Assembly: GCA_910589415.1 (NCBI GenBank)
Contig: OU342635.1
Span: 40,822,929 to 40,886,928 of the forward strand
From: Malachius bipustulatus
Lineage: Eukaryota; Arthropoda; Insecta; Coleoptera; Melyridae
Length of the DNA: 64,000 bases
Direction: 5' to 3'
Part shown: piece after piece, positions 34,529-46,056 of the stretch
Layout of the letters: each line of letters opens with the position of its first letter
Numbering within the stretch: position 1 is the stretch's first letter
Notes under the pieces: model-generated
What the model saw: only the letters and a program-made list of their open reading frames with translations
What the model was told of the DNA's origin: nothing
The model's database searches: none
Position numbers and translations under genes: made by a program

Positions 34529-35670
34529 TATACAACTTTATACTGATGAAAATTATCGTTACCTTGAACGCTATAATTTCTGCCAGTGCAGTGCGCTTCA
34601 TAAGCTAATCTAACTGCGCATTTTACGCTCATTATTTTTTCTTAGCCTTCTTTCGTGATAGTTATTAAGTTATAAAAATATTATAATCAAAGTGAAAAAC
34701 TAAAGTGATTTAGTTGCTGTAACATGTGCATCATCATCATCACGGCTAGACCAAACGGAAATTACGACATGTTGAACTTTTCAAGGTATTTCCGTTGATG
34801 GTTCTCTGGGTTCTTTACCTCCAGCAGCCGCCAGATTCGCCGAAAACCTTCGCCAGTTTAGAAACTGTTTAGACAAAGCATCGACCCGTCGTCCGCGTGC
34901 ATCAGTTTATCGTACCACAAAGCCTCGCCAATCTATTTTAATGACGGCTCGATGCAGTTTTTTATGCCGGCAGATGATTTGCTGTTTGCTCGCTGCTTCT
35001 TCTCTTCTTCGGTTCTTCTCTTATATGCCACCTGTTGTTGTTGGTTGGGTAATGCTTTAAGAGATTGCGGATTAGTTCCGACTCGCTACAATGTTTGTCT
35101 TTCTAAGTATAAGTACTTCAGATGATTCGAAATTCATCTGCGTTACTGTTGAAAATCTAATTAGGGTGGGAATTTTTAAGATGCGCAACTACATTATAAA
35201 TGTATAAACTGAGATTAAATATTTTGAAAAAAAGTGTTCATTTTTGGTGCAACATTTTGGTGCCCAGCGTAGGACTGAGGTGCTATTTTTTTAATCTCTA
35301 AAAACTCTTCATTTACCCAAAAACAAATCCACAAGTAACATTAACTTTTACGCAGGATGCTGTATTCCGTAACATGGGAATGGATCCAAAATGGCGGTTA
35401 CAGTCAAAATTCACGTTTTGTAATTTATCGGAAAGCGGCCATATGACTACGAGTTTCCTGACCCACTGCTTGGCTTGGACGAGACACTTTCTCGGTGCTC
35501 CCAAGACTACAATGCGGCCAGTTTTAGAACTAAATACAGTTACTATCGGAACGTGTAGCCCGTTGCAAAGTAAATCATCCCGAGATACGTTTGTGGCGTT
35601 TTTCATGAGCTAATTAACACAATTTGAAAATAAATTCCTTACATTTTTAATGGAATTTTGTTCAAAAGAA
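34529..35670. other. Intergenic DNA with a possible primer-site relic
   Basis: At 35258 the words tggtgcccagcgtagg resemble a mutated tRNA-Lys primer site. No LTR pair is visible. Open frames on both strands at 35313-35613 are described separately. Nothing else is recognised. Confidence 0.35.
35313..35606 (-). CDS. Hypothetical 97-residue ORF
   Basis: An ATG frame on the minus strand, directly preceded by an in-frame stop, ends at TAA. Residues around VFSSKTGRIVVLGA followed by a basic amphipathic segment (QAKQWVRKL) loosely recall one repeat of a TBP-type fold, but the rest does not match and the resemblance may be chance. It is 3' of the KAT7 exon on the same strand. Confidence 0.15.
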   Translation of the reverse strand: MKNATNVSRDDLLCNGLHVPIVTVFSSKTGRIVVLGAPRKCLVQAKQWVRKLVVIWPLSDKLQNVNFDCNRHFGSIPMLRNTASCVKVNVTCGFVFG

Positions 35671-35674
35671 ATTA

Positions 35675-36457
35675 TTTATTAAAAAAAAAACAGTTTTTTT
35701 GGCATCTTGAAATGTATTGTTTAACTTCATTACTAAAATAAATGGGCAACAGTAAAACAAACGATCATCAGAGCCCTGTTGATGCGGGAGAGCGGTAGAA
35801 AAAACAGAGTGAAAATGACAAGGAAAGGAAAAAAACAAGCACGAATAAATAACAATAACAGATGTATAAAAAGTTTATATTACAAGTAAAAAGATAATAA
35901 ATTACACCAATCAAATTAAAAACGACAATGGACGGACTGTCTATAATAAAATACCCCCCAGGATTCGCTCTATCTATCTATATATATCCTGCGCAAAAAA
36001 GAGCCATTTAATTATAAACAGGTTGTACTTAAAAGGTATACCAATTACAACATATCGATAAAAAAATAAAATCCGTGTTAATTAAATCATCTCTAAAATA
36101 ATACTCCAAGGCAACAAACATGTAATTTTGTAGTCTTGTCTAATAATAAAAAACACATTTAAAAATTGAGACTTTCAGTAACATTCTTCTATACACGCGA
36201 CGACACAAAATCGACAAACAATGGACTCGTCAAGTATCTAAATTTTTCTTTGACCTTCCCATGCCCCCTCGGGAATAATTAATAAAACTTTTGCTCACAA
36301 TTCTGTAAAAAGTTACCTTCCAACATTTCTACCATAGGTATATTAATAAAAATTAATCAAAAAAAAGTTAATAAAACAAGTAACTCTCAACGAGTCCCCA
36401 TTGATGAGACAACAACACTTATCTAAAACCCTCATCGTTCCGGAACGCGCTCCCCCT
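35675..36457 (-). other. Probable 3' UTR of the KAT7 gene
   Basis: This AT-rich sequence follows the KAT7 stop codon on the minus strand. The first AATAAA I can find (TTTATT on the plus strand, 35675-35680) would give a 3' UTR of about 0.8 kb. No other gene is present here. The end is a guess from this one signal. Confidence 0.4.
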
Positions 36458-36822
36458 TCACGCGTTAGAAACTGGCTGCGGCGGCACCCACTTCAAACAC
36501 TCCGGATCGACTTCCTTCAGCAGCGGACCCCTGCGCTTCACTCTCTCCACGTACTCGTCCAGCACGTCCTGCTTCTTCAGGATAATGTGCTTACCCTTCC
36601 AGTACTTCATCATGCCGAGCGCCTGGAGCGTGGACACGATGTCGTACGAATGGATCGCCATCTCCTGGCTGATGTCCTTGACGGATAACTGGGTGCCGGC
36701 GCGCGCGCACAGGTAACCCAGCAGCACGTCCTTCCAGTAGGAACGGTAAGAGATCAGACCCAGATCGGAGAGAGGTTTCTCGGGAGAGCCGATCTTGCCT
36801 TCGACACGAGTCAGCAGGTAAC
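36458..36822 (-). CDS. chm: KAT7/HBO1 (chameau) MYST histone acetyltransferase, last coding exon
   Basis: The exon encodes the C-terminal part of the MYST catalytic domain of the lysine acetyltransferase KAT7 (HBO1), which acetylates histone H3/H4 within BRPF/JADE complexes in the nucleus. Diagnostic runs are [50 protein letters not shown] and a CLKW ending. These fit KAT7 better than Tip60 or MOF, whose ends differ. The acceptor tttgttccag lies just before 36822. The first two bases (GT) would complete AGT (Ser) after ...LIDF, a phase-1 junction. The stop TGA is at 36458-36460. Upstream exons, with the catalytic core, were not found in this window. Confidence 0.93.
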
Positions 36823-36833
36823 CTGGAACAAAG
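36823..36833 (-). other. Splice acceptor of the KAT7 exon
   Basis: On the minus strand ctttgttccag precedes the exon, with a pyrimidine-rich run and terminal AG at 36824-36823. The frame upstream of it stays open only briefly and no longer matches KAT7. Confidence 0.85.
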
Positions 36834-36859
36834 AGAGAATTGATCGTTAGATTGGTCAA

Positions 36860-39580
36860 CAGCCGAGCATGCTTATCTGCGCATCTAGCTTTATGTGGCG
36901 GGAAATTTGAAATTTCATCTCAGCGGGTTAGTTAACGATAAAACATTTTTATGCAGTTTTAACGATCTCTCATTTCAAAATTTATTTTTAACAAGTTTCG
37001 CACAGCATGTGCAATGAAAACAGAAGACAGAACATTTCGTCCTTGTTATGGACTCATCCGCATGTCACATCAATCACAAAGCATACGAAGGTTTATAAGT
37101 ATTAGTTATGAGTCTTCCTTGGTAAGTACAAAATTGATACATGCTCCATATTTGTTGCTCTTTTCGGGGAAGTATATTCGAGGCGGGAAATTTCGAAACG
37201 ATTGAGAATAAGTGATAGACAACCAAGTGGTCTGTATTCAGGTGGAAGTAAAATTAATCGTCACGTCATATGTGAGCAGTTTTTGAAATTGTACCTACTA
37301 TCAGAAAGGATTGAAGGAGAAATACATACAATAGTTTATGACACGTGTCTCTCGAACAACTATTATAGATGAGACGAGATTGAAGCAGCGTATCGATTTT
37401 CCGGGGTTTGAGTGCTTATTTGTTCTTTCCCGACATCATTATTGTGTCGCAAGAGCTCGAGACTCCAGAAATTGCGAATCGTAAAGCCTTCCTGTTCGCG
37501 ACGTACCTACACTTGAGCAATGAGCACACTCCATGAGGCTTTTATCGTGCACACGAAAGTGTAGATACGATTCTCGTACAATTAAGTTAGACGTGCTCGC
37601 GTGCATCATGTCGGAATAGAAGAGCAGGAACAGGTGCATTAATCTTGTATAGCGACTCAAACTAGGCAGCTGCTTTTATGTGATGAAAAGAGCGAAATCA
37701 TCTGAAAGTGCCGTTCGATAAGAAAGATCCGACAAAAGCGCATACCGTTTCAGTAATAATAATAATAAGTCCTTAGTAACGCAAGTTAATAATGGAACGG
37801 ATCACTGATTACATACTTCAATGTCACTCGATCTCTTGCAAAACTGCAAGCTAGTCATTGAAATGGCGCGCGGCGGTCACGAGGAAGAGGAAGCCTCGTT
37901 CGTGTAATCGCTAGCCTTGGAGATTATGCCTGGAGATGATCTCACGTCTAGTTAGGTGGCTCTGGGGAATTATTATTATCTACACACACGGTGGCATGTA
38001 CTCGTAATGCTGCACGAGGCACGGGAAAAATCGCTCTCCATCATTAAAACAGGACATGCAGCATCGTCTCTCTGCTGCACAATAACCGCGCTTTGCGCTA
38101 TCTCGCCTCTTAATAAAGTGAAGTGAAGAAGAACCAGAACGGGAGCGAAAGCCTCTTCGAGATGTCCGCGTTTCATTCCGCAAAGTACTTTCAGCCTATC
38201 GGCGGTTTTTATTGTGACGCGGAATTAGCTACACACTCGACTCAATTGAACATGGAAAAGATACACGGGAACGAACATGCTTCACTCGATGACTCGCCAA
38301 TCCGCCAACATATCGCTTGCAAAAAACCACTCGAGCGATTTAAGCGGCTTTATAAGGGAAGCTGAGAGCACATCTCGTCCTTTTTTTGCTCGAGCGCTTC
38401 CTGGTCGTATCTGTATAGTTCTACAATTACGATCATACTAATTGAGAGTAACATAATCATAAACGAGCACCACGTCCTCGATGACTTGTCTGTTAATGAC
38501 TTAAAAAGGACTGACAAGTCTCTTCAGGACAATATCAATAATTGGAAGTATTTCAAACACGTAATCTTCACTGCTACTGGATACCTTGTCGTGAGATACT
38601 TTGCTTTTTTCGCTGATGTATCACGGTACTATTGGAAATGTCTCACTTCAAACGTAAACTCGGCAACATCATCATCGACCCAATGCCTCTTTCATCAATC
38701 CAAGGACATGAAACCCGGACTGTATAGGAGGATGTGGAAGAACATCCCAATTTTTTCGGGGATTTCACGGTACGTCATTCTGTCAAAAAATCAGTCAAGG
38801 GATTTATGTCCCCACCCCAAAGATGGTGGCCATTACTTTACCGGCGGAAAGGTTTTTAGTTCGGTTTTGGGGCCACCTTCATTTTGGTATAGGCTGAGAA
38901 GTTGAGAAGAAAAAAATCATTTTGAGGCAAAAAGACACATATTTAGCGAGATCGAACCGATTATCCCTTTTCGCATGGAAAGCAAGAAATCTGGACACAC
39001 AAATCTGGTAATTTGGTCACCAAACTTGACGTTAAAGTGATGGATTCATCTTCGTAAACCAGAAAACGGTGGTATCACCCATGACACAACAGTGTCAAAT
39101 AATACGTCAAAATAGTCACTCTGAATAACAGAAAGTCCCGAATAATTATTATCTTTACTTGCCTCTTGAAGACCGTACGATGAGAATTGATCTCCATCTC
39201 CAGTTTTTAAGTCACTGGGACCACCATAGGCCGTGAAAAACCGTCAACTAGAACAAGTTGTGTGTCAAGGATGTCATAGTAGTAAAACCGACATGCATAA
39301 GAAGAGGTCTAGAAGTAAACATGAATGGAACGTAAAGACTGAAAGAGACTTTTGTCCCAAAAATGTTCATTAAAGCGGCTCCTCTTCGACGTACGACAAA
39401 TAAGTGAGAAGAGTTCTTTTTAGGCAATTTCCACTCTTTTTATTCCCTCATTATTGTCAGCCAGAACAGTAGTAGGTACCTACTCGTTCCCATTAACAGC
39501 CTCAATGAAACAACTTCAAAAAAGGAATTCCGGAAACTCAATGCGTCGTCGTTCGGTAACGTCGATGCGACCAAGGAAAA
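36860..39580. other. Probable KAT7 intron, no other gene recognised
   Basis: This lies 5' of the KAT7 exon on the minus strand, so at least part is intron. Short open frames are present on both strands with no recognisable domains. No preceding KAT7 exon was found by eye. Confidence 0.45.
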
Positions 39581-39589
39581 AATGCATGC

Positions 39590-39860
39590 AATTACGACGC
39601 ATCGCAATTGGCGGCGGCGGCGTCGCCATCCGCCGTGGTGGGAGTCCCGGGGCGTGGTGTCTGGGACGAGTGACGTCACCCATTGACGCCGCCGCGACGC
39701 GAGTACGCGTACCGGCGCCAGACGCCGCTATCGACCGACGGGAGGTCAATACGTGCGCCACATCGCCAGTCTGCCGTCCCCCGACCCCCGCCGCGTCCCG
39801 ACGGTCCCGGCGTCGCGCCGCCGTGCATCCCCGAGGCCGGCAGCTAGGCGTTTTGCAATC
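39590..39860. promoter_or_regulatory. CpG-rich island with a CRE-like palindrome
   Basis: A sharp GC- and CG-rich block (gcggcggcggcgtcgcc...) sits in AT-rich DNA and contains gtgacgtcac at 39670. Open frames cross it on both strands, which GC-rich DNA produces by itself. It may be a promoter or 5' UTR, possibly of the minus-strand KAT7 gene or an unseen gene. No protein family is recognised. Confidence 0.4.
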
Positions 39861-39869
39861 ATAAAATAA

Positions 39870-40570
39870 GCGCGCAACCGGGGGATGGTTGTCCTTGCCC
39901 CTAAAAAAATCAGCAGACACTCGACGTTCCTAGATATATACGCAGACAGTCGCCGCAAACTTTGACATTTGACTTTTAACCTGAACTCTCCGAGAGTCGA
40001 TTCATCACATCCCTCTTCGATATTGTGCAAATAATTGATGAATCAAATTCTCTAGATACACAATAGCTATTTGTGAAACAAGGCAGAAGGCCGAGTTTGA
40101 CAATCGTCAAAGTGATTAAACACTCCTTTTGCAACGTGTGACACACTGTTCCTCAGTGTGGTTGTTCCTCAGGGTTGTTCGGGGCCCAAAATCTACTAAA
40201 ATTTACTATTTTGTTCCTTTTTTGCGACTTAGATCGTTAGCACACAATGCGATATTTCGTCCGACATGTCGAACGTGGTAATTCCGACGTTATCCGAGCA
40301 ATACTACGTAAGCTGAGTTGTGGGTGAAGTTATCCACACGACCCCTCCAGTCTTATTCTGTACAGAAATCGTATATCTATTTGCAATGCCGATAGGAGGA
40401 TGGTATTATACCCTTTGTTAACTGACCGAATGGTTGTCTGGTTCATTGACATCGTAAAGCCAAAAAGTTTTTTTTGGTTTTACGATGTCAAATTTTTTAT
40501 TTTTTTTATTGACAGACTAAATTACATCCAAAATTAAAAACTTTCTACTGTCTGAATATACTGACAGCCA
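39870..40570. other. Intergenic or intronic DNA
   Basis: No gene or clear repeat. A short duplicated phrase (gttcctcagtgtggttgttcctcaggg) lies near 40149. Confidence 0.5.
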
Positions 40571-40573
40571 AAC

Positions 40574-40774
40574 TTATAAAGGCTCATTAGGCAAACGGGC
40601 AGATTTCTGTGCTCGTTTTTGAAGCTAATATCGACGTCAAATGACTTTTATTAACATTTTTCTAATTACTTTCATGTCAAGAATAGACAAATTTAAAAAA
40701 AATCCACTTAGACTCGATACCTTCTTCAGAAATGGCCACAGAAATCTGCCCGTTAACTTAATGAGCCTTTATAA
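40574..40774. mobile_element. 201-bp MITE, TTATAAAGGCTCATTA ends
   Basis: ttataaaggctcattag..aa followed by cgggcagatttctg at the left is mirrored as cagaaatctgcccg..taatgagcctttataa at the right. The inner arms pair for about 35 bp. It is non-coding; the frame crossing it is spurious. Confidence 0.85.
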
Positions 40775-42951
40775 TACCCGCTGTGAGTCTTTATTAGGCC
40801 CTATTATTTCAATGAGTTACCAAGTACCAGAAACACCTACTGAATTGTTACAAACAATCCCATTGAAACAGTTAACCATAGCGACTATTGATTGCAATTC
40901 GCCTATGAAATCAGTACTCACATGGCACACCACAGCAACATTACTTTTATGTCGAAAATAGGCCACATTTAAACATTTTGATGGTCTTTTTAATCAGAGT
41001 TAATGATTAACGTACCAATAACGTTGACTACCTACGTAAGTCTCCCTTTCATAAACCTTAATTTGGGAGACAACGATGGAAGCGCCTTTAGCTCTCACAC
41101 ATCTACCATTTCTTCATTCATTTCTATACAAAATCTAATCTCATTATTTCTTGTTACAGATCAAAGGATTTGCGATTCTTCAATCGTCATCGGATAAACG
41201 AGGGGATAAATTATTGTCAGGTCTCAGGTCAAACGAAAAAGCCAACGAACAGAATGCGCAGATGGCTGCTTACGGTCGGTCGTCGGGAGCGTGCGTGCCG
41301 CATCGTGCAGTTCGGACAATTGCCGTCGGTGACATCCGGCGATGCGAAGAGAGGAAGACAGGACGAATCCAGGGATCCCGATCGACAGACGATAATAAAT
41401 CACACCTCGATTCCCGGCCGCAACACAATGGGAGCCGAGAAGGCACCATATGGCACCCCATCGATTGATTGCCTGCCGTTAGTGACTGGATACACTGGAT
41501 GCTGCCCGGCCCTAATCTCCGCGTCGTGTGTTAACACATGTAGAGACGGGATAAGGGTGACGAGGGGGCGTTTCGATGTCACCGTTCACCATTGACTGGC
41601 ACTGCTACGGATGACCGAAGGCTTGGATTATCTTTACAGGACCACGGGAGCGATTTGGGTTTGGGATGAATGAGGGATCGGTAGCCGCAACCCTAAGTTA
41701 ACTGTAATTAAGTCGATGAAAATAAAAATTTCAATATTTCGCTTCATCTGTTATCTACGATGTCATTCTCATTATTTTGTAACAGGTTTTTCTCGCAATA
41801 ATCTATATCTTAATGATAAAACATAACAATAAATAATTTGTCATAACAAACAATTAACCTGAATTCTTGTATACTAGTCAACCTGGATTACTGTCTAGAA
41901 TAATCGATTGTTTTCTATTGTACAACAGAGTTGTCAGATCCATTTTTTTTTACCCATGTCCCATTACTCTCTTGAATGATGCCATGTCACAAAATCATAC
42001 GAGAAATTAGCATTCAAATATAATTCGATTTACCTGCTAAACTCTTACTTATTAGACTGTCAATACCTTGCGGGTTTGTATGCTGTTCGTCAATATGAAT
42101 TTAATGGAAAAAAGTCGTGTGACGCCGTTCTGTGTTTTATTGTTCGTTGCTATCAAAGTAGAAAAAGTAAGTCGAAAAGAAAAACAGTAGTGATTAATAT
42201 CAGGTGTTCACTAATAAGCACTTCCTCAGTAGGCCGTGGACCGCGGAACGTTTGTCATAACTTGATTTCGATTCGTCGAATATACGAGACCGTTCTACAA
42301 TGCGAGTAGATTTCGAGAGAATCGTGATCCGCTGTCACGGTTACTAACTGTAATTTTACTGCCAGTCGTTAATCTTAAATCATCGGTATTTCATCCGTAA
42401 CCTAACAACCAGTATTATAAAGGCTCATTTAAGTTAACGGGCAGATTTCTGGGGCCGTTTCTACAAAAATTATCGACTCTGTAGGTAGTAAATATACTAT
42501 TTCAGTAGATAGGCGTCAGATAGTCGTAAACATTGTTTCTCGCACATGGGTATCTCAAAGTAATGAATAATTTAGATCTGTCGCTATTCCCTAATTCGGT
42601 TTTCCATCTCTAGCTGTTCCAGCTCAATGAAATTAATGTAATGTAAACAATATTTCATTTCTGACAGCATATACAGCATAGATCTCTTTAGAATAATTAT
42701 TATCATGTGGTGGCACCCAAGAATTCTAGAGAAAACTTTGAACGGTTTTATGTTGCAATTCTTCAACCAACAGAGGAAATATCATGAAATGAATTTAACG
42801 GGCCAAGTACTAAAGAGACGTTGGAAGACAAAGTTTAAATCGCTGGAAACATAATGAAAAAAAAAAAAATCCTGATACCTATATCAGTTCCAGTACTTCC
42901 AGTTCGTACTTCCATCAAATAGAGTGCATGGATGGATGTTTCTGTAAGAAC
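40775..42951. other. Intergenic or intronic DNA with a GC-richer patch
   Basis: The patch at 41220-41560 is GC- and CG-richer than its surroundings, with open frames on both strands that start without ATG; none is recognised. The rest holds nothing supported apart from the MITE end at 42414. Confidence 0.45.
42414..42465. mobile_element. Solo end of the same MITE family
   Basis: ttataaaggctcatttaagt followed by taacgggcagatttctgggg matches the termini of 40574-40774; no partner end follows. Confidence 0.75.
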
Positions 42952-44651
42952 TTTTTTTTTTGAAAAAGGAGGGTAAATCCATTATGGATACCCATGCATT
43001 AGGTTATGTGGGAGTCCCACCCACTAAAACCCCCTCCTTTCGAGGGCCGTCTGATTCTTGGTCACCGGAAGCACCTCAGCCTCATGGGCTTATTGTGCAC
43101 CCCCTTTTGCTTCATGACACCCATTCCATCAGTCTGGTTCCCTGAACTAACTTGTGCAGCCCCGTTACTGAATGAGTTTCATATTCTTCCGGACGCATTT
43201 TTTGTTGTCCGTATATCTCCTGTCTTCTGCGGTCCAGAGCCTCGCATTCACACAGTACATGTTTTGCTGTCTCCTGGGCCCTATTGCATTCTCGGCAACT
43301 TAGGTCTCCATTGAACAGTCCTATTTTATTTAAGTGTTCTTTTAGGGCAATATGTCCCGTTAGTAATCCCACTGTAATGCGTAACTGATTCCTGCTAAGT
43401 AATAGTAGTTCTTCAGTTGTCTTTTTTATGGGTCCTTTGATAAAGGCTTTCCCGTGTTGGTGTTTGGTCCTTTTGTCCCAATATATTTTGTGTTTTTCTT
43501 TGACCCATATATTAACCTGACCCCGTGCTGTACTTTTTGGTACTCCCAGGGCAGGTTCTGGGCCAATGTATTTAGCCGAGGATCCTCTTCTTGCTAGCTC
43601 GTCGGCTTTTTCATTGCCTGTGATTCCTCTATGTCCTGGCACCCACATCAAGGTTACCTTATTGCGTTCTGCCAGGGTTTCGAGATTCTCACGGCATTCC
43701 CACAGTAGTCTGGACGTTATCTTGGGGCTTTCTATAGCCCTCAGAACCGCCTGACTATCTGTTAATATATTGATCCGTGTATTTTTGTAGGCCCTCTTAT
43801 TGTTTATGCTCGCGCAGTGTAACATAGCGTATATTTCCGATTGAAATACAGTTGCCCACTGCCCGAGAGATATGGTGTGTTGAGTATTGTCCAACTCATT
43901 GTATATGCCAGCTCCAGTTCCTTGGTCGGTCTTTGACCCGTCAATGTACCAGGTTGTTCCGAACAGCCTGTTGCTGTCTGTGGGCTTATTCCATTCCTCT
44001 CGATCTTTGATGCTCACCTCAAAGCTCTTGTGGAATTTGAATTTTGGAGCCATGTGGTCTGTGTTTGCATCTAGCAGGTCCACTTCCACATAGTTTTTGA
44101 TTCTATTGTGTCCAAGTTCCGCATATTTGCCCCTTGGTTCTTCTTGCAGCCTTAGTCGTGCCAGTCTTGCCTCTCCCATTATCATTAGATGAAGTGGTGG
44201 GAGGTCTAGGAGGACTTCCATTGCTGCAGTTGAAGTAGTTTTCATTGCCCCCGTTATTCCAAGGCATGCGAGTCTTTGCACCTTGCTGAGCTTGTTTATC
44301 GCGGTATTTTGTTGCATCTTTGTCCACCATACCAGAGATGCATACAACAACATTGGTCTAATCACTCTGGTATACGCCCAGTATACCATATGTGGTTTTA
44401 ATCCCCATGTTTTCCCATAAGTTCGTCTGACCATCATGAATGTGGTCTCCGCTCTTCTTTTAATCCTGTCTATCTGTTGGTTCCAGGTGAGTTTTGAGTC
44501 TAAGATTACCCCAAGATATTTCACCTCTCCCGATATTTGTACGTTCCTGCCTCGAAGTTTTAGTGGTCCTAGGCCCACCAGTTTCCTTCGATTAGTAAAC
44601 GCTATGATGGTTGATTTGGAGGGACTTATGTTCAGTCCCTCCAGAACTTCT
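42952..44651 (-). mobile_element. 5'-truncated LINE with RNase H (I/R1-like), poly(A) end
   Basis: The element runs on the minus strand from the foldback junction at 44651/44652 to a poly(A) tail seen as T10 at 42952-42961. After the ORF stop (43112) there is a short 3' UTR of about 150 bases containing gtgggtgggactcccac, a small hairpin. The 5' part of the reverse transcriptase, with the catalytic YADD, and the endonuclease are missing. Confidence 0.88.
43112..44650 (-). CDS. Partial LINE ORF2: RT end, RNase H, zinc knuckle
   Basis: The frame is open from the truncation (a TGA in the foldback at 44654-44656 closes it) to a stop at 43112. It starts in the last RT motif (GLNISPSKSTIIAFTNRR), then YLGVILDSKLTW of the thumb region. 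Counted from the first internal ATG (44578), RNase H spans about residues 207-332 with D213 (YIDGSK), E248 (SEIYA), D274 (LTDSQA) and H316/D326 (GHRGITGNEKADELA), all intact. A CX2CX8HX4C knuckle lies at 428-445. The lack of stops over 500 codons suggests a fairly young copy. The product cannot retrotranspose on its own. Confidence 0.9.
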   Translation of the reverse strand, partial: EVLEGLNISPSKSTIIAFTNRRKLVGLGPLKLRGRNVQISGEVKYLGVILDSKLTWNQQIDRIKRRAETTFMMVRRTYGKTWGLKPHMVYWAYTRVIRPMLLYASLVWWTKMQQNTAINKLSKVQRLACLGITGAMKTTSTAAMEVLLDLPPLHLMIMGEARLARLRLQEEPRGKYAELGHNRIKNYVEVDLLDANTDHMAPKFKFHKSFEVSIKDREEWNKPTDSNRLFGTTWYIDGSKTDQGTGAGIYNELDNTQHTISLGQWATVFQSEIYAMLHCASINNKRAYKNTRINILTDSQAVLRAIESPKITSRLLWECRENLETLAERNKVTLMWVPGHRGITGNEKADELARRGSSAKYIGPEPALGVPKSTARGQVNIWVKEKHKIYWDKRTKHQHGKAFIKGPIKKTTEELLLLSRNQLRITVGLLTGHIALKEHLNKIGLFNGDLSCRECNRAQETAKHVLCECEALDRRRQEIYGQQKMRPEEYETHSVTGLHKLVQGTRLMEWVS

Positions 44652-45030
44652 ATTCAGAAGTTTTTGAGTTATAAACAAGTGAAAATCGTCGTTTTTCAAG
44701 TTCAAAGCCCTGTACAACGAAAACGGCTGAAGATAGAGAAAAACGGCTTACATGTCCCTATTTTAACTTTTTATGTACTATCCAATGGTATAGAAAAATT
44801 TGTACTTTCTTTGATTTTTTTATTTGGCGATGCGTGGAGAAATCTCAGAATTTTTCAAATTTTTTATCACCCTGTATAAACATTTCATCTACATGATAGG
44901 ATAGTACATGAAAAAGTAAAATAGGGACATGTAAGCCGTTTTTCTCTATCTTCAGCCGTTTTCGTTGTACAGGGCTTTGAACTTGAAAAACGACGATTTT
45001 CACTTGTTTATAACTCAAAAACTTCTGAAT
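44652..45030. mobile_element. Foldback element with 131-bp arms
   Basis: 44652-44782 and 44899-45030 are near-perfect inverted copies (attcagaagtttttgag ... tatgtactatcc). The 116-bp loop contains a caccctgtata word at 44869. It abuts the truncated LINE exactly, but LINE sequence does not resume after 45030. Confidence 0.88.
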
Positions 45031-46056
45031 TTAAACACCAACTGTAAAAGTCAATCTTATTTTCTCTTCTCAGACAATCTAAAAATGCAATAACATAGGA
45101 GCATTCCATTTAAAAAAACATAACTTTGATATGCCACTGTCATATGGGACACTCTGTATACTGCAAAATAATTTTAAATTATGGCCACTGTGATCCTGTA
45201 CTTGAATTTTCAAAAAGTTTTTTGAAAAAGTCCATCGTTTGGCCTACAGAGACCGCTTCGAATAAGCTGGGACACCCTGTATAGTGAGTGACAATTTTAT
45301 TAACGTTCTTGAATTTTTTGACAACTGTTCTAACCCCACAAAATCAAGAACTGTCAGTTGTAAAGAATAAATAAAGTTGACCGGTTTCAGCTGCTAAAAT
45401 TTGACATTTAAATTAAAATCCAAGGCTTGCATTCACCGTTACCAGCCACTAAATCAAACAGTTAAACAATCCTGAAAACCCCCACATTACTTTTGAGTAG
45501 GTGGTTAGTGCGCCAAGCAAACGTTTACAACTCCTGAAAAATTCCATCACTCATTAACAGTCACTCGGTATTATGTTACATTGTGTCAATATGTAATGAC
45601 ATATTGACATACTTGAGCTCATAATGAAGCCGTATCAGATCAGATATTATGACTACGAAACATACCAGACAAAACAATCACCTTCAAAAGATTAATTTTT
45701 CACATTCAACTTTAGTGGTGAACTTATGAAAGTTTCGAGTATCACGCATCATAAAAAATATGCGCCGTGTTTTTCAAAAAATAAAGCCCCCAGGCGTCTG
45801 CGAAAAATAATGACTAATTTTTAAAAATAATTTCGAAGTGAGTTCATGCTAATTTCCCATTCTCGCGACATAACAGCAAACATGTAATTCAGTTTCGCGA
45901 CATGTTGTTTCAGTGTTTCCCCTCCGCTATTGAGGTTGACAAGCGTTAAACACGTTGTAAATTTAATAACCGACTACCTACGTAATACATGCATAAAAAT
46001 ACCGATTATAACGTTGGGGCGCTGATAATACTTAATTCCCATTTTCTCGGAGTATA
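45031..46056. other. Intergenic DNA
   Basis: It contains solo mariner-type ends (acactctgtatac near 45150; gacaccctgtatag near 45271). No gene is recognised. Confidence 0.5.

Noticed and set aside
35258..35273. Second tRNA-Lys-type primer site (tggtgcccagcgtagg)
   Set aside because: Several mismatches to the primer consensus and no LTR pair; kept only as a remark.
35313..35606. TBP-like domain in the 97-residue frame
   Set aside because: Only about 30 residues loosely match one TBP repeat; too weak to claim a function.
39454..39920. About 135-codon frames on both strands
   Set aside because: They arise from the CpG-rich island, where stop codons are rare; no homology is evident and both strands are open.
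41170..41595. 141-codon plus-strand frame
   Set aside because: It starts at TTG, has no domain and overlaps other open frames in a GC-richer patch.
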